From: Paucilactobacillus kaifaensis
Lineage (GTDB): Bacteria; Bacillota; Bacilli; Lactobacillales; Lactobacillaceae
Direction: 5' to 3'
Length of the DNA: 64,000 bases
Assembly: GCF_005405145.1 (NCBI RefSeq)
Contig: NZ_BJDM01000003.1
Location: forward strand, 25,140 to 89,139
Numbering within the stretch: position 1 is the stretch's first letter; every line of letters begins with the position of its first letter. The translations under genes and the position numbers were made by a program. Shown here piece by piece: positions 23,860 to 32,996 of the stretch. The notes under the pieces were generated by a model, which saw nothing but the letters and a program-made list of their open reading frames with translations, searched no databases and was not told where the DNA came from.

Positions 23860-25212
23860 GTGGATATGAATGAAACAGATAATTTAAAACAAAATATGAT
23901 AACTGCGTTGGAAGGTCAAAAGAAAGCTGCATTTCGTAGTCAGTTTTTGGAGTTGCATTTTTATGATCAAATGCACTTGTTTACGACGCTTTCAGGTCAG
24001 CAACGACAAATTATTTACCGCTTTTTGACTCCTAAAGAATTAGGGGACATGTTTGACGAATTTGCAGTTGATGAAACTACTGTTATTGATTATCTGAAAG
24101 AAATGACGCCTCAATTAGCCGCAACTGTATTGTCAGAAATGTACACTGATAACACAGTTGATATTTTGGGACAAATGGAAAAATCTGATTTGGCAACATA
24201 TCTGAATTTAATGCCCAAAGATGAAATTCCTGAAATCCGTAAATTACTTAACTATGATGATAAAACTGCTGGAGCATTAATGACAACGGAGTATGTTGCT
24301 GTTGATCAAAGTAAGACAGTTAGTACTGCAATGCAGATAATTCGCCATCAGGCTGAAAATGCGGAAATTATTTATTATTTATATGTACTGGATGATGCCC
24401 AAAACTTAATCGGAGTTGTGACCCTTCGTGATTTATTGGTCAGTGACAAACGGACGGAAATTCGATCTATTATGAATCCAAATATTTACAGTGTGCTGGT
24501 TGATGATGACCAAGAAGATGTAGCACAAAAAGTACGAGAATATAATTTTTTGGCAGTTCCTGTTGTTAATCAAACTGGACATATGCTCGGAATCATTACA
24601 GTTGATGATATTATTGATGTTATTGATGAAGAATCTGCTGAAGATTATTCTGGTTTGGCTGGTGTCAATGTTGACGATACAAAGGAGAGCCCTTGGTTAG
24701 CAGCGCTTCACCGGTTACCGTGGTTAATTACACTATTGGTATTAGGAATGTCGACTGCAAGTTTAATCAATCATTTTGATAGTTTAGTCAGCCAAGCCAG
24801 CATCTTAGCTGTATTTATCTCACTAATTACCGGTACTGCCGGAAATGCAGGGACACAAAGTTTGGCGATTGCTATTCGCAAAATTTCTGTTGAAAATGAT
24901 CGTAAGATTTGGCGGTTAATTAGTAATGAAGTTTTGACTGGAGCTTTGATTGGTATTGTAACTGCAGTTGTGATTACAATAATTGTCGGTGTTTGGAAAC
25001 AAAACTTTATTTTAGGTAGTGTGATTGGTATTTCAATGCTTGTTGCGATTATAGTTGCCAATTTAGCGGGTAGTTTAATTCCAATTTTAATGGATAAAAT
25101 TGGAGTTGATCCTGCAGTTGCAAGTGGTCCCTTTATTTCAACTGTATCCGATTTAACGTCTGTTATGATTTATTTTTCGATTGCACAATTATTTTTAAAC
25201 TACTTAGTTTGA
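23860..25212 (+). CDS. mgtE: Magnesium transporter MgtE
   Basis: A 450-residue membrane protein for Mg2+ uptake. Domain order is the family standard: N-terminal helical repeat domain (about 20-135), two CBS domains (about 140-260; 'GALMTTEYVAVDQSKTVSTA', 'FLAVPVVNQTGHMLGIITVDDIIDVIDEE') and five membrane helices (about 290-450) with 'TGTAGNAGTQSLAIAIR' and 'GVDPAVASGPFISTVSD' lining the pore. The cytoplasmic domains gate the channel by sensing Mg2+. GTG start after TAGGTGAGCTCTA; an ATG six bases later is an alternative. Last gene of the relQ unit. Confidence 0.92.
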   Translation: MDMNETDNLKQNMITALEGQKKAAFRSQFLELHFYDQMHLFTTLSGQQRQIIYRFLTPKELGDMFDEFAVDETTVIDYLKEMTPQLAATVLSEMYTDNTVDILGQMEKSDLATYLNLMPKDEIPEIRKLLNYDDKTAGALMTTEYVAVDQSKTVSTAMQIIRHQAENAEIIYYLYVLDDAQNLIGVVTLRDLLVSDKRTEIRSIMNPNIYSVLVDDDQEDVAQKVREYNFLAVPVVNQTGHMLGIITVDDIIDVIDEESAEDYSGLAGVNVDDTKESPWLAALHRLPWLITLLVLGMSTASLINHFDSLVSQASILAVFISLITGTAGNAGTQSLAIAIRKISVENDRKIWRLISNEVLTGALIGIVTAVVITIIVGVWKQNFILGSVIGISMLVAIIVANLAGSLIPILMDKIGVDPAVASGPFISTVSDLTSVMIYFSIAQLFLNYLV

Positions 25213-25271
25213 TGATGCTCAAAAAAATGGTGATCAATTTTAATAAATGGAGACTAAGTTGCATAATTGTA

Positions 25272-25339
25272 AGTACAAAATAAAATATCACTCGTATAGG
25301 TGAACTTTTAACTATACGAGTGATATTTTATTTTGTACT
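25272..25339. terminator. Bidirectional terminator with a 28-bp perfect stem
   Basis: Positions 25272-25299 and 25312-25339 are perfect inverted complements with a 12-nt loop. The outer ends are AAAATAAAATA / TATTTTATTTT, so both strands get a U-rich end. It lies between convergent mgtE and the lactonase gene. The length of the perfect stem is unusual. Confidence 0.85.
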
Positions 25340-25373
25340 CTAATTATTAATAGGTTTTGAATATTAATTTCAA

Positions 25374-26405
25374 TTATGGTTTGATTTTGACACAAACACC
25401 CTCAGGACAACGAACATCTTTTTGTAGGAGTGTTAAGCGACCAGTGACTGAATTTCTTTCAAATAAGGTTAAGTTGTCTGTTTCTTGATTAGCGCAAACA
25501 ATAAACTTTTCTAACCGATCAAAGGAAAAATCGCGCGGAAATGATCCTTCTGTACTAATCGACTGAATTAATTCAACTGATTGATCGGATAAAACTTTAA
25601 ATACTGCAATGGTATCTTGACCACGATTAGAGGTATAAATGTACTTACCATCAGCAGAAATGTGAATTGCTGCAGCTCCATTATGAGCTGTCCAGTCTGT
25701 GGGAATTGTTGAGATTGTTTGTTGATGTGTAAATTCTCCCAGAGATTGGTTATATTTTAAGACTTCTAATTTACTACTTAATTCTCCCAATACATATGCA
25801 GTGTTTGGATTAACGGGATTAAACTTAATATGGCGAGAACCAAATCCAGGTTCATTATGGTACTGTGAGACAGCCGTTAACTTACCATCAGCAGAAATGT
25901 CATAAACTGCCACTAAATCCATTCCAAGATCGCAAACAACCAGCCGGTTATCTGGAGTTAAGTCGCAATAATGGACATGTGGAGCATCCTGTTCTTTCGC
26001 TGGACCTGTTAAGCCTTGATGGGTTACCTGATCGGTTTGTGTAATACTGCCGTCATCATTGATTTTAAAAACGGTAATGGTTCCTTGATGATAGTTACCA
26101 CTAAAGACCAGCTGACGTTGTTCATCAATTGCAACATAGGCTGGAGGCGAGCCCGCTCCTAAAACTGAATTTAGCATTGTAACTGGGGTGGTGTCTAGAT
26201 TGTAAGCCCCAATGCCTCCTTGACTACCGTCTTTAACAACGGAATATAGATTATTGGCAGCAGAAATTCCTAAATAAGTGGGATTTTGCGCGTTAACCAG
26301 TAGACTAGCTTCGGATAATTGGTTAGTATTAGTATCTAATTCTATTGTGTAAATTCCTTGGCTAGATTTTCTTGTGTATGTACCGATTAAAAAATTTTCT
26401 AACAT
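25374..26405 (-). CDS. Lactonase family protein (6-phosphogluconolactonase-like beta-propeller)
   Basis: A 343-residue protein of the Lactonase (YkgB/Pgl) family, a seven-bladed beta-propeller. Visible: N-terminal 'FLIGTYTRKSSQGIYTIELD', repeated blade patterns ('RLVVCDLGMDLVAVYDIS', 'GKYIYTSNRGQDTIAVFKV') and 'APHVHYCDLTPDNR', where the His pair is usual. Predicted role is hydrolysis of 6-phosphogluconolactone in the pentose phosphate/phosphoketolase routes, but family members differ in substrate, so this is inferred. The ribosome site is AGGAGGCAAAACTA on the - strand. It stands alone. Confidence 0.8.
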   Translation of the reverse strand: MLENFLIGTYTRKSSQGIYTIELDTNTNQLSEASLLVNAQNPTYLGISAANNLYSVVKDGSQGGIGAYNLDTTPVTMLNSVLGAGSPPAYVAIDEQRQLVFSGNYHQGTITVFKINDDGSITQTDQVTHQGLTGPAKEQDAPHVHYCDLTPDNRLVVCDLGMDLVAVYDISADGKLTAVSQYHNEPGFGSRHIKFNPVNPNTAYVLGELSSKLEVLKYNQSLGEFTHQQTISTIPTDWTAHNGAAAIHISADGKYIYTSNRGQDTIAVFKVLSDQSVELIQSISTEGSFPRDFSFDRLEKFIVCANQETDNLTLFERNSVTGRLTLLQKDVRCPEGVCVKIKP

Positions 26406-26523
26406 TAGTTTTGCCTCCTATTGTTCTACTTATAATATAACAATTGAAACAGTTCAATGCTAGTCAGTGGAGAAACTATGTTACACTATTAACAAGAATT
26501 TTTGGCGATTGGAGTAGATAATA

Positions 26524-27687
26524 TTGAAAGAAACAAACCCACAGCCACCTAAAAAGGTGAATTCAGTTTTGAATCTAATCAAAAGTAGCCGCATTGTTAG
26601 TGTTCTTATGGTTGTTTTGCTAATTTTACTAATTCTGTTAATTAGTAGTAAGTTACCCTGGTTATTTAGACCATTGCAACAATTTATGAGTATTGTTGGC
26701 TTACCAATCGTCCTTGCTGGTGTTTTTTACTATTTATTAAATCCATTGGTGGACCGGCTTGAGCGACGTTTTAAAATTAATCGCACGTTAACAATTAGTG
26801 CCGTTTTTGTGATCGTAATACTACTGCTCGGTTGGGGAATTTGGAGTATCATCCCGGTCATTAATCAACAGATTCAAGCAATGATTCAAGCATTGCCATC
26901 ATATTTAAAACATATTAGTAACGATATTAATGGTTTAATTAGTCAGCCAATGTTTAATCGTTTTCAAGATCAGGTAAATCATTTAAGTGATTTAGCATCA
27001 AAAGAACTGTCACAACGTTCGAGTGCGTACGTTAAATCGACTGTTAATTCGTTAGGAAATGTACTTGGTACTTTGACCACTGTTCTGGTGGCGCTGGTTA
27101 CAATGCCATTTATTCTATTTTATTTATTGCGTGATGGTAAACAACTTCCTAAATATTTAGTGCAATTTGTCCCTAATAAAATGAGACCGTCATTTTTAAC
27201 TGTACTAGGAGAAATCAATCGACAAATTAGTAATTATGTGCGCGGTCAACTAACAGTTGCGTTTTTTGTGGCAATTATGTTTTGGTTGGGATATTTAGTG
27301 ATTGGATTAAAATATGCGTTAACAATTGGGATTATTGCTGGTATTTTAAATATGATTCCATATCTTGGATCGTTTTTAGCAATGATTCCAGCTATTTTGG
27401 TTGGGGCTTTTGTTTCGCCTTGGATGCTCGTTAAGGTACTGTTAGTATTTGTGGTTGAACAAACCATTGAAGGCCGTGTTTTATCGCCACTAATTTTGGG
27501 AAGTAATTTAAAGATTCATCCAGTTACAATTATTATTGTGCTACTTGCTTCTGGCAAAATGTTTGGTGTTTTAGGAGTTATTTTTGGAATTCCAGGGTAT
27601 GCGGTATTAAAAGTTTTGGTTGTGCACTTATTCAATTGGTACCAAGCCAATTCCTCATTATATGAACAACCAAAGACTAAGGAATAA
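26524..27687 (+). CDS. AI-2E family transporter (PerM/YdiK-type permease)
   Basis: A 387-residue membrane protein with about eight hydrophobic segments; the last four sit in a run with 'YALTIGIIAGILNMIPYLGSFLAMIPA' and 'EQTIEGRVLSPLILGSNLKIHPVTII', the hallmark of the AI-2E (UPF0118) family. Members include an autoinducer exporter in E. coli and Na+/H+-type antiporters, so the substrate is open. TTG start with GATTGGAGTAGATAATA. The rlmA gene begins ten bases after the stop. Confidence 0.85.
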   Translation: MKETNPQPPKKVNSVLNLIKSSRIVSVLMVVLLILLILLISSKLPWLFRPLQQFMSIVGLPIVLAGVFYYLLNPLVDRLERRFKINRTLTISAVFVIVILLLGWGIWSIIPVINQQIQAMIQALPSYLKHISNDINGLISQPMFNRFQDQVNHLSDLASKELSQRSSAYVKSTVNSLGNVLGTLTTVLVALVTMPFILFYLLRDGKQLPKYLVQFVPNKMRPSFLTVLGEINRQISNYVRGQLTVAFFVAIMFWLGYLVIGLKYALTIGIIAGILNMIPYLGSFLAMIPAILVGAFVSPWMLVKVLLVFVVEQTIEGRVLSPLILGSNLKIHPVTIIIVLLASGKMFGVLGVIFGIPGYAVLKVLVVHLFNWYQANSSLYEQPKTKE

Positions 27688-27697
27688 AGGTGCAGTT

Positions 27698-28546
27698 GTG
27701 AAAAAAAGAGAAAAGAGTCAAAATTTTGTTGGTCAGCATTTAAAATTATTTAGATGTCCTATTTGCCAATCACCGATGGAAGCAATTAACGGTAATAGTT
27801 TGGTTTGTGAGCAAAATCATTCAATTGATTTTAATAAGCATGGCTTTTTGTACTTTTTGCAGCGTGCGGTTGAAACGGAATATGATCAATCAATGCTAAG
27901 CGCTCGTAGAAACTTATTAACAGCTGGCTTATTTCAACCAATAGTTGAGCAATTGGCTCAGCAACTACCTAAAAAATCACAGATGATATTAGATGTTGGT
28001 TGTGGTGAAGGGACACCATTAGTAAGTTTAGAGCGTTTGCGTCAGGATCAAGATACAGCGATTGGCTTTGATATTTCTAAAGATGGTATTAATTTGGCAA
28101 CACAATTATTGTCGAATGCATTTTTTTGTGTTGCTGATTTACGTAAATTGCCATTTATGAACCAAAGTTTTGATGCAGTGATTGAAATTTTTTCTCCTTC
28201 GGACTATGGGGAATTTAACCGGGTTTTAAAACCAGGGGGAACATTGCTTAAAGTTATCCCTAATGCTGAATATTTAGTAGAATTACGGCGGTTACTGTAT
28301 CCAAGTGGTGAACACGCAAAATATGACAATACAAACGTGATTGAACTGTTTAAAAAACATTATCCACAGACAACTGTTCAAACAATTAAGTATCAGTTTC
28401 AAGTACCAGCTAATTTAACGGCGGCAATTGTTAAAATGACACCACTCCATTGGGGTAAGAATGCACGGGAGTTAACTGAAACGCAATTAACACAACTGAA
28501 AACGGTGACTGTTGATGTCACATTGTTAAGCGCAGAAAATAGTTAA
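27698..28546 (+). CDS. rlmA: 23S rRNA guanine-N1 methyltransferase (RlmA type)
   Basis: A 282-residue SAM-dependent methyltransferase. An N-terminal zinc-binding element (FRCPICQSPM ... LVCEQNHSIDF) and 'HGFLYFLQ' are followed by the Rossmann core with motif I 'ILDVGCGEGTPL' and 'DAVIEIFSPSDYGEFNRVLKPGG'. This arrangement is specific for the RlmA group, which methylates G745 or G748 of 23S rRNA; G748-type enzymes influence macrolide/tylosin sensitivity. The GTG start after AAAGGTGCAGTT is chosen over an upstream reading overlapping the permease gene. Confidence 0.85.
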   Translation: MKKREKSQNFVGQHLKLFRCPICQSPMEAINGNSLVCEQNHSIDFNKHGFLYFLQRAVETEYDQSMLSARRNLLTAGLFQPIVEQLAQQLPKKSQMILDVGCGEGTPLVSLERLRQDQDTAIGFDISKDGINLATQLLSNAFFCVADLRKLPFMNQSFDAVIEIFSPSDYGEFNRVLKPGGTLLKVIPNAEYLVELRRLLYPSGEHAKYDNTNVIELFKKHYPQTTVQTIKYQFQVPANLTAAIVKMTPLHWGKNARELTETQLTQLKTVTVDVTLLSAENS

Positions 28547-28559
28547 GATTTGAGAAAAT

Positions 28560-28588
28560 TTGCAATTCTGCCATTGTAGTGTTACATT
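28560..28588 (+). promoter_or_regulatory. Probable promoter of a structured RNA/leader before trmL
   Basis: TTGCAA (28560-28565), a 17-base spacer and TACATT (28583-28588). It lies just after the rlmA stop and would start a transcript at about 28595. Confidence 0.5.
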
Positions 28589-28594
28589 TTAGGT

Positions 28595-28699
28595 AGAAAT
28601 CGTTTGGTAGTTGACATCGACTGGTTCGTTGGTGGTTACCAAGGAGTACTTCATTAAAGCAGCGTTTCGCCGTGCCCACACCGAGACCCTGCTTTTTTA
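28595..28699 (+). ncRNA. Candidate structured small RNA or leader upstream of trmL
   Basis: A non-coding stretch of about 105 bases with three consecutive stems: AGTTG/CGACT (28609-28622, ACAT loop), TTGGT/ACCAA (28629-28642, GGTT loop) and a long terminator-like hairpin AAAGCAG-C-GTTTC / GAGAC-C-CTGCTTT (28656-28695) followed by six Ts. It is GC-richer than the intergenic background. I do not match it to a known riboswitch, 6S, SRP or T-box RNA. It could be an independent sRNA or an attenuator for trmL. Confidence 0.45.
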
Positions 28700-28739
28700 T
28701 TTGGCAAAAATTAATGAAAACTGATGAGGAGTAGGAATT

Positions 28740-29252
28740 GTGACTAACCATATTGTATTATTTGAACCGCTAATGCCAGCTAATACTGGTAATATTGCAA
28801 GAACTTGTGCTGGTACCGATACAAAATTACATTTAATTAAACCACTAGGCTTTTCGGTTGATGATAAACATATGAAACGAGCTGGATTGGACTACTGGGA
28901 TAAAGTTGATATTACATATCACGAAAACTTACCCGAATTTATTGCTAGCGTTTCGGACATTAATAAACTTTTTATTGTTTCTAAGTTTGCTAGTCGAGAT
29001 TATGCTAGCCCTAATTATTCTGCTGCAACGGGAGATTATTATTTTTTGTTTGGTAAGGAAACAACTGGATTACCAGAACCATTTATGCGTCGGTATCCGG
29101 AAAATGCAATTCGAATTCCACAAGATGATACTAAAATTAGGGCACTAAACTTATCTAATAGTGCTGCTATTGTGATTTATGAAGTTTTACGGCAGCAGAA
29201 CTTTTTGCACTTACAGCGAGTGCATGAGTATGAGCACGATAAGTTAAAATAA
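28740..29252 (+). CDS. trmL: tRNA (cytidine/uridine-34 2'-O)-methyltransferase
   Basis: A 170-residue SPOUT-fold enzyme that methylates the wobble ribose of leucine tRNAs. It has the SpoU motifs: 'LFEPLMPANTGNIARTCAGTDTKL' at the N-terminus, 'YYFLFGKETTGLPEPFM' and the knot region 'IRIPQDDTKIRALNLSNSAAIVIYEV'. Length and motif set match TrmL (also called CspR) rather than longer SpoU enzymes. GTG start with TGAGGAGTAGGAATT in front. The structured RNA just upstream may control it. Confidence 0.9.
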   Translation: MTNHIVLFEPLMPANTGNIARTCAGTDTKLHLIKPLGFSVDDKHMKRAGLDYWDKVDITYHENLPEFIASVSDINKLFIVSKFASRDYASPNYSAATGDYYFLFGKETTGLPEPFMRRYPENAIRIPQDDTKIRALNLSNSAAIVIYEVLRQQNFLHLQRVHEYEHDKLK

Positions 29253-29316
29253 AGTGAAGGTGCACTTTAAACTATGATAAAATTGAACAATTAGAACAAT
29301 AAAGAGAGGGATTTTG

Positions 29317-31608
29317 GTGGCTGCAAAAAAAACAAGCAGAAAACGAAAAACAACAAGAAAAACCAATAACAAAAATAAATATGATTCTGCGCTTAATAAT
29401 TTATTAGGAGTTGTAATCATTTTATTGGTGTTGTTGGGTCTCTTTAATTTGGGTGCAGTTGGAACGTTAGTTGCCAACATGTTCAGAGTGATTGTTGGGC
29501 AAACGTATCCAGTTATGTTAGTAGTAATTGCAATCTATGCAATTGGATTGACTTTTAAGGGACGCTGGCCGCGTTTTAATCGGCGGCTCTTGATTGGTGG
29601 GTTATTAGCTTATGTTGGACTCGTATTGTTATTTCATGGGGCCATGTTTAGTCAATTAGATCGCCACTCAGACTTTGCAACAATCACTTGGACCAATTTG
29701 AATCAGGATATTATTCAAGGCAGTTTGGATATGCCAGTTGGTGGTGGGATGTTGGGTGCATATTTGTATCAGCTATCCTATTTTTTGGTGTCTGATCTGG
29801 GGACTACATTATTAGCATGGTTGCTTGTTTTGATTGGCATAGTTATTTTCTTCAATCTACCAGTTACTAAAATTTTAAGTAGTATTGGTACTGTAATTGG
29901 TAAAGTGATGACTCAAATGAAGGTTGCTCAAAAAAATCATGAAAAAAATAAGAATAAGGCTCCCAAAAAGTCACGTGCTACTAAGGCAAAAGAACCGGTA
30001 CAAGAAGAATTACTAGCATCGGATGAGCCTAAACGACCAATACCTGATTTTTTTAATGATGATAAGGCCGAGCCAAAAGATGATAAAACTCCCAATATAA
30101 CCGTAGCCAGTGATTCTGAAGAAAGGGGCAGCAGTAAAACAGATGAGGGTGAGACAGAAGTTAAGCTGCAACCGGCACAAGAAAGTGAAAATGCTGACTA
30201 TCAATTACCATCAACTAATTTGTTAACAAAAGTGCAGGCAACCGATCAAAGTAAAGAATTAAATGCCATTAAGGTGAACACGAAGACATTACAAGATACG
30301 CTCGCTTCCTTTGGAGTAGATGCGCAGGTTGAAAATGTTAATTTAGGTCCATCAGTTACTAAGTATGAACTACGACCTGCAGTAGGAGTTAAGGTTAGTC
30401 GAATTGTACACTTAGCGGATGATTTGGCACTTGCATTAGCTGCAAAAGATATTCGAATCGAGGCACCAATACCAGGGAAATCCTTGATTGGGATTGAGGT
30501 CCCTAATCGGCAAATTGCCACGGTCGGATTTCGCGATATGGTTGAGGCAGCACCAAAAAACGATAAAATGCTTGAAGTACCGCTTGGTCGAGCCGTTACT
30601 GGCCAAGTGATGACAGCTGATTTAACTAAGATGCCACATTTATTAATCGCTGGTGCAACCGGTAGTGGTAAGTCTGTTGCAATCAATGTCATTATTACTA
30701 GTATTTTATTAAAAGCCAAACCACATCAGGTTAAGTTTTTAATGATTGATCCTAAAAAAGTTGAATTGAGCGTCTATAATGGGATTCCACACTTATTAAG
30801 TCCTGTTGTTTCTGAACCCAAAAGAGCAGCAAAAGCATTAGCCAAAGTGGTTAGTGAGATGGAGCGGCGTTACGAATTATTTGCTGGGTTTGGTGTCCGT
30901 AATATTGCCGGCTATAATAAAATGGTGCAGGAGTCAAACGAGCATGATAACGAAGATCATCCATACCTACCATTGATTTTGGTAATTGTGGATGAATTGG
31001 CAGATTTAATGATGACGGTTTCTAATGATGTGGAAGATGCAATCGTTCGAATTGCTCAGATGGGACGTGCTGCTGGAATTCACATGATTTTAGCGACTCA
31101 ACGACCTTCAGTTGATGTCATTACTGGTTTGATTAAGGCTAACGTACCTTCACGGATTGCGTTTGCAGTTTCTAGTGGGATTGATTCACGAACGATTTTG
31201 GATTCTAATGGTGCTGAAAAGTTACTGGGTCGAGGTGATATGTTGTTCATGCCAATCGATCAAAACAAACCGGTTCGTGTTCAAGGTGCGTTCGTTTCTG
31301 ATCGTGATGTTGAGGCGGTGGTTAATTTTATTAAGCAACAGCAAACTGCCCAGTATGATGATTCAATGGTTGTCAAAGATGAAGAGATCCAAGCAGACGA
31401 AAACAAAGAAGACGAAGATGAGTTATTTAGTGAAGCACTTGATTTTGTTGTGGAGCAACAAAAGGCATCAACTTCTTTGATTCAACGACGGTTTAGGATT
31501 GGCTATAATCGAGCTGCTCGAATGATTGATGAAATGGAACAGCGTGGTTTTATCGGACCGTCTGAGGGGTCCAAACCACGACAGGTTTTTAAAGAAAAAC
31601 AAGAGTAA
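29317..31608 (+). CDS. ftsK: DNA translocase FtsK/SpoIIIE
   Basis: A 763-residue motor that pumps chromosome ends through the closing septum. A basic N-terminus is followed by four membrane segments (about 25-190), a charged linker (about 205-310) and the ATPase: Walker A GATGSGKS (about 446-453), Walker B in LILVIVDELADLM, 'IHMILATQRPSVDVITGLIKANVPSRIAF' and 'GAEKLLGRGDML'. The last ~65 residues are the winged-helix gamma domain ('ASTSLIQRRFRIGYNRAARMID') that reads KOPS-type sequences. GTG behind AGAGAGGGATTTTG is chosen; the TTG one codon earlier is close to the ribosome site. Confidence 0.95.
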   Translation: MAAKKTSRKRKTTRKTNNKNKYDSALNNLLGVVIILLVLLGLFNLGAVGTLVANMFRVIVGQTYPVMLVVIAIYAIGLTFKGRWPRFNRRLLIGGLLAYVGLVLLFHGAMFSQLDRHSDFATITWTNLNQDIIQGSLDMPVGGGMLGAYLYQLSYFLVSDLGTTLLAWLLVLIGIVIFFNLPVTKILSSIGTVIGKVMTQMKVAQKNHEKNKNKAPKKSRATKAKEPVQEELLASDEPKRPIPDFFNDDKAEPKDDKTPNITVASDSEERGSSKTDEGETEVKLQPAQESENADYQLPSTNLLTKVQATDQSKELNAIKVNTKTLQDTLASFGVDAQVENVNLGPSVTKYELRPAVGVKVSRIVHLADDLALALAAKDIRIEAPIPGKSLIGIEVPNRQIATVGFRDMVEAAPKNDKMLEVPLGRAVTGQVMTADLTKMPHLLIAGATGSGKSVAINVIITSILLKAKPHQVKFLMIDPKKVELSVYNGIPHLLSPVVSEPKRAAKALAKVVSEMERRYELFAGFGVRNIAGYNKMVQESNEHDNEDHPYLPLILVIVDELADLMMTVSNDVEDAIVRIAQMGRAAGIHMILATQRPSVDVITGLIKANVPSRIAFAVSSGIDSRTILDSNGAEKLLGRGDMLFMPIDQNKPVRVQGAFVSDRDVEAVVNFIKQQQTAQYDDSMVVKDEEIQADENKEDEDELFSEALDFVVEQQKASTSLIQRRFRIGYNRAARMIDEMEQRGFIGPSEGSKPRQVFKEKQE

Positions 31609-31697
31609 TTTTAGCAGGTAACAAAAAAAGACCAATGACTGTTATAGCATGTTTTTTTGAATGTCATTTGGTAATAATTAAAAGTTTATGAACTAAT

Positions 31698-31732
31698 AAA
31701 AACGACTGGAAAAACTTTTTCCAGTCGTTTTT
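31698..31732. terminator. Bidirectional terminator between ftsK and the DUF4044 gene
   Basis: AAAAACGACTGGAAAA (31698-31713) pairs with TTTTCCAGTCGTTTTT (31717-31732), 16 bp with a 3-nt loop. The arms supply U-rich tails on both strands. A weaker, imperfect repeat (ACCAATGAC / GTCATTTGGT) lies just before it. Confidence 0.9.
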
Positions 31733-31744
31733 GTAAAATTTAGT

Positions 31745-31864
31745 TTAGTATAAGCCTAGACCAGCAACGGCACCAAGGATTAACCCGCCAACCATTGAAA
31801 TGATCATGACCCACACAGCAATCATCGTTATTTTTTCAAAACCCGAACGCTTCTTTTTCTGCAT
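31745..31864 (-). CDS. Small membrane protein, DUF4044 family
   Basis: A 39-residue protein: a basic start (MQKKKRSGFEKIT), then one membrane helix (VWVMIISMVGGLILGAVAGLGL) ending in Tyr. This is the exact shape of the DUF4044 mini-proteins of lactobacilli, and the residue pattern K-K-x-x-x-F-E-K-I-T fits. AAAGGTGG lies ten bases before the ATG. It follows corA in the same direction with a ~70-base gap, so the two may be co-transcribed. Its function is not known. Confidence 0.75.
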   Translation of the reverse strand: MQKKKRSGFEKITMIAVWVMIISMVGGLILGAVAGLGLY

Positions 31865-31935
31865 CGAATTGTGACCACCTTTCAAAATACTCATTACAGT
31901 GTAACTAAAAGTTGCTTAAAATTCAATCTTTAGAC

Positions 31936-32898
31936 TCACATATAGTTATGTCTTCTCAAAATATGAAGTGTTATTAGGCAAATTAGAATTGTAGCAACCA
32001 TTATCCAAGTGAACGCAGAAGCTAGTTGGGCACCTGGCAAGCCAACGTTCATACCATATAAGCCGCCAATAATTGTGGGGATGGTCAAAATCAACGTAAT
32101 TGATGTTAAAATTTTCATAACATCATTTAGATTGTTAGACACAACTGCTGAAACCATATTGCTGTATTGATCTAAGATTTGGCTTTGATTTTTGGTCATA
32201 GTCATTGCTTGGTTATTTTCAATAAGCGTTTGGTCACTGAGTGCATTTAGCTCTGCTGTTGAAAAATATTGATCACCTGAGCTGATTTTTTTTAAGACCG
32301 GTTGATTTTGCTGTAAGGCAGCATTAAATTCGATTAATGTTTTTTGCAGAGCCATTATTTGGTAAATTTGTTCATTTTTAGTAGCAGTAGTTAGCTGTCG
32401 TTCTAGTCGATTCATTTGTTTGGCTGTCCCTTGTAGAGCAGTGACAAAGTCATGTGAAATAAACCAGAGAATATGTGAGATAAAGTCTTCATGATTGGCA
32501 ATAACGCGCCCTAATGATCTTTGATGCATCACAAAATGTTGAATAAATGCAGCGGGATGGTTAGAAACGGTAATAATTGTTTTTTCGGTTAAAATGAACG
32601 CAATTGGATATGTATCGTAGCCTAAATAGCCTAACGGACTGGTAGTAAACTTGGGATATTGCATTAAAATCATTAATGGACTGCCCGATTTGTCGTCAAG
32701 ACCAACTACCCGTGAGTTTTCTTGATCGTCAAGGATTGCACTAAAAAAGTGATGTGGTAACTGGTAGGTTTGAGTTAAGACCTTAATTTCGGCTTCTGTA
32801 GGGGCCTCAACATTAATCCAACTTGCAATATTAACCGACATTTCTGGATTGGCCATGGGTGTTAATTGTTTTTCGTCAGATGAAAAGTATTGAATCAT
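31936..32898 (-). CDS. corA: CorA family magnesium/divalent cation transporter
   Basis: A 320-residue protein with a large cytoplasmic N-terminal domain (about 1-255, helices with many Gln/Asn) and two C-terminal membrane helices. The signature YGMNVGLPGA lies at the end of the first helix; GMN is the selectivity motif of CorA channels. The following segment (FTWIMVATILICLITLHIL) and basic tail are as expected. It is a second Mg2+ transporter in the window next to mgtE. The ribosome site on the - strand (CCGAGGTAGCCAAT) is good. Confidence 0.9.
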   Translation of the reverse strand: MIQYFSSDEKQLTPMANPEMSVNIASWINVEAPTEAEIKVLTQTYQLPHHFFSAILDDQENSRVVGLDDKSGSPLMILMQYPKFTTSPLGYLGYDTYPIAFILTEKTIITVSNHPAAFIQHFVMHQRSLGRVIANHEDFISHILWFISHDFVTALQGTAKQMNRLERQLTTATKNEQIYQIMALQKTLIEFNAALQQNQPVLKKISSGDQYFSTAELNALSDQTLIENNQAMTMTKNQSQILDQYSNMVSAVVSNNLNDVMKILTSITLILTIPTIIGGLYGMNVGLPGAQLASAFTWIMVATILICLITLHILRRHNYM

Positions 32899-32929
32899 AT
32901 TGGCTACCTCGGTTTATTTTATTTCCTGA

Positions 32930-32958
32930 TTGAATAGTGTTAGTAATTTTTCTATAAT
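32930..32958 (+). promoter_or_regulatory. Promoter of the DUF3397 gene
   Basis: TTGAAT (32930-32935), exactly 17 bases, perfect TATAAT (32953-32958). The start codon follows about 30 bases later. It is divergent from corA. Confidence 0.8.
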
Positions 32959-32996
32959 ATGAAGATAGCTAAAGTATAAACGAGAGAGTGGAATTT

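Noticed and set aside
28595..28699. 6S RNA or SRP RNA identity for the structured element before trmL
   Set aside because: The 5' and 3' ends do not pair into a long closing stem as in 6S RNA, and the conserved SRP apical loop is missing.
28518..28751. A 77-codon - strand frame over the structured RNA region
   Set aside because: No ribosome site, no recognised family, and it overlaps a terminator hairpin and the start of trmL.
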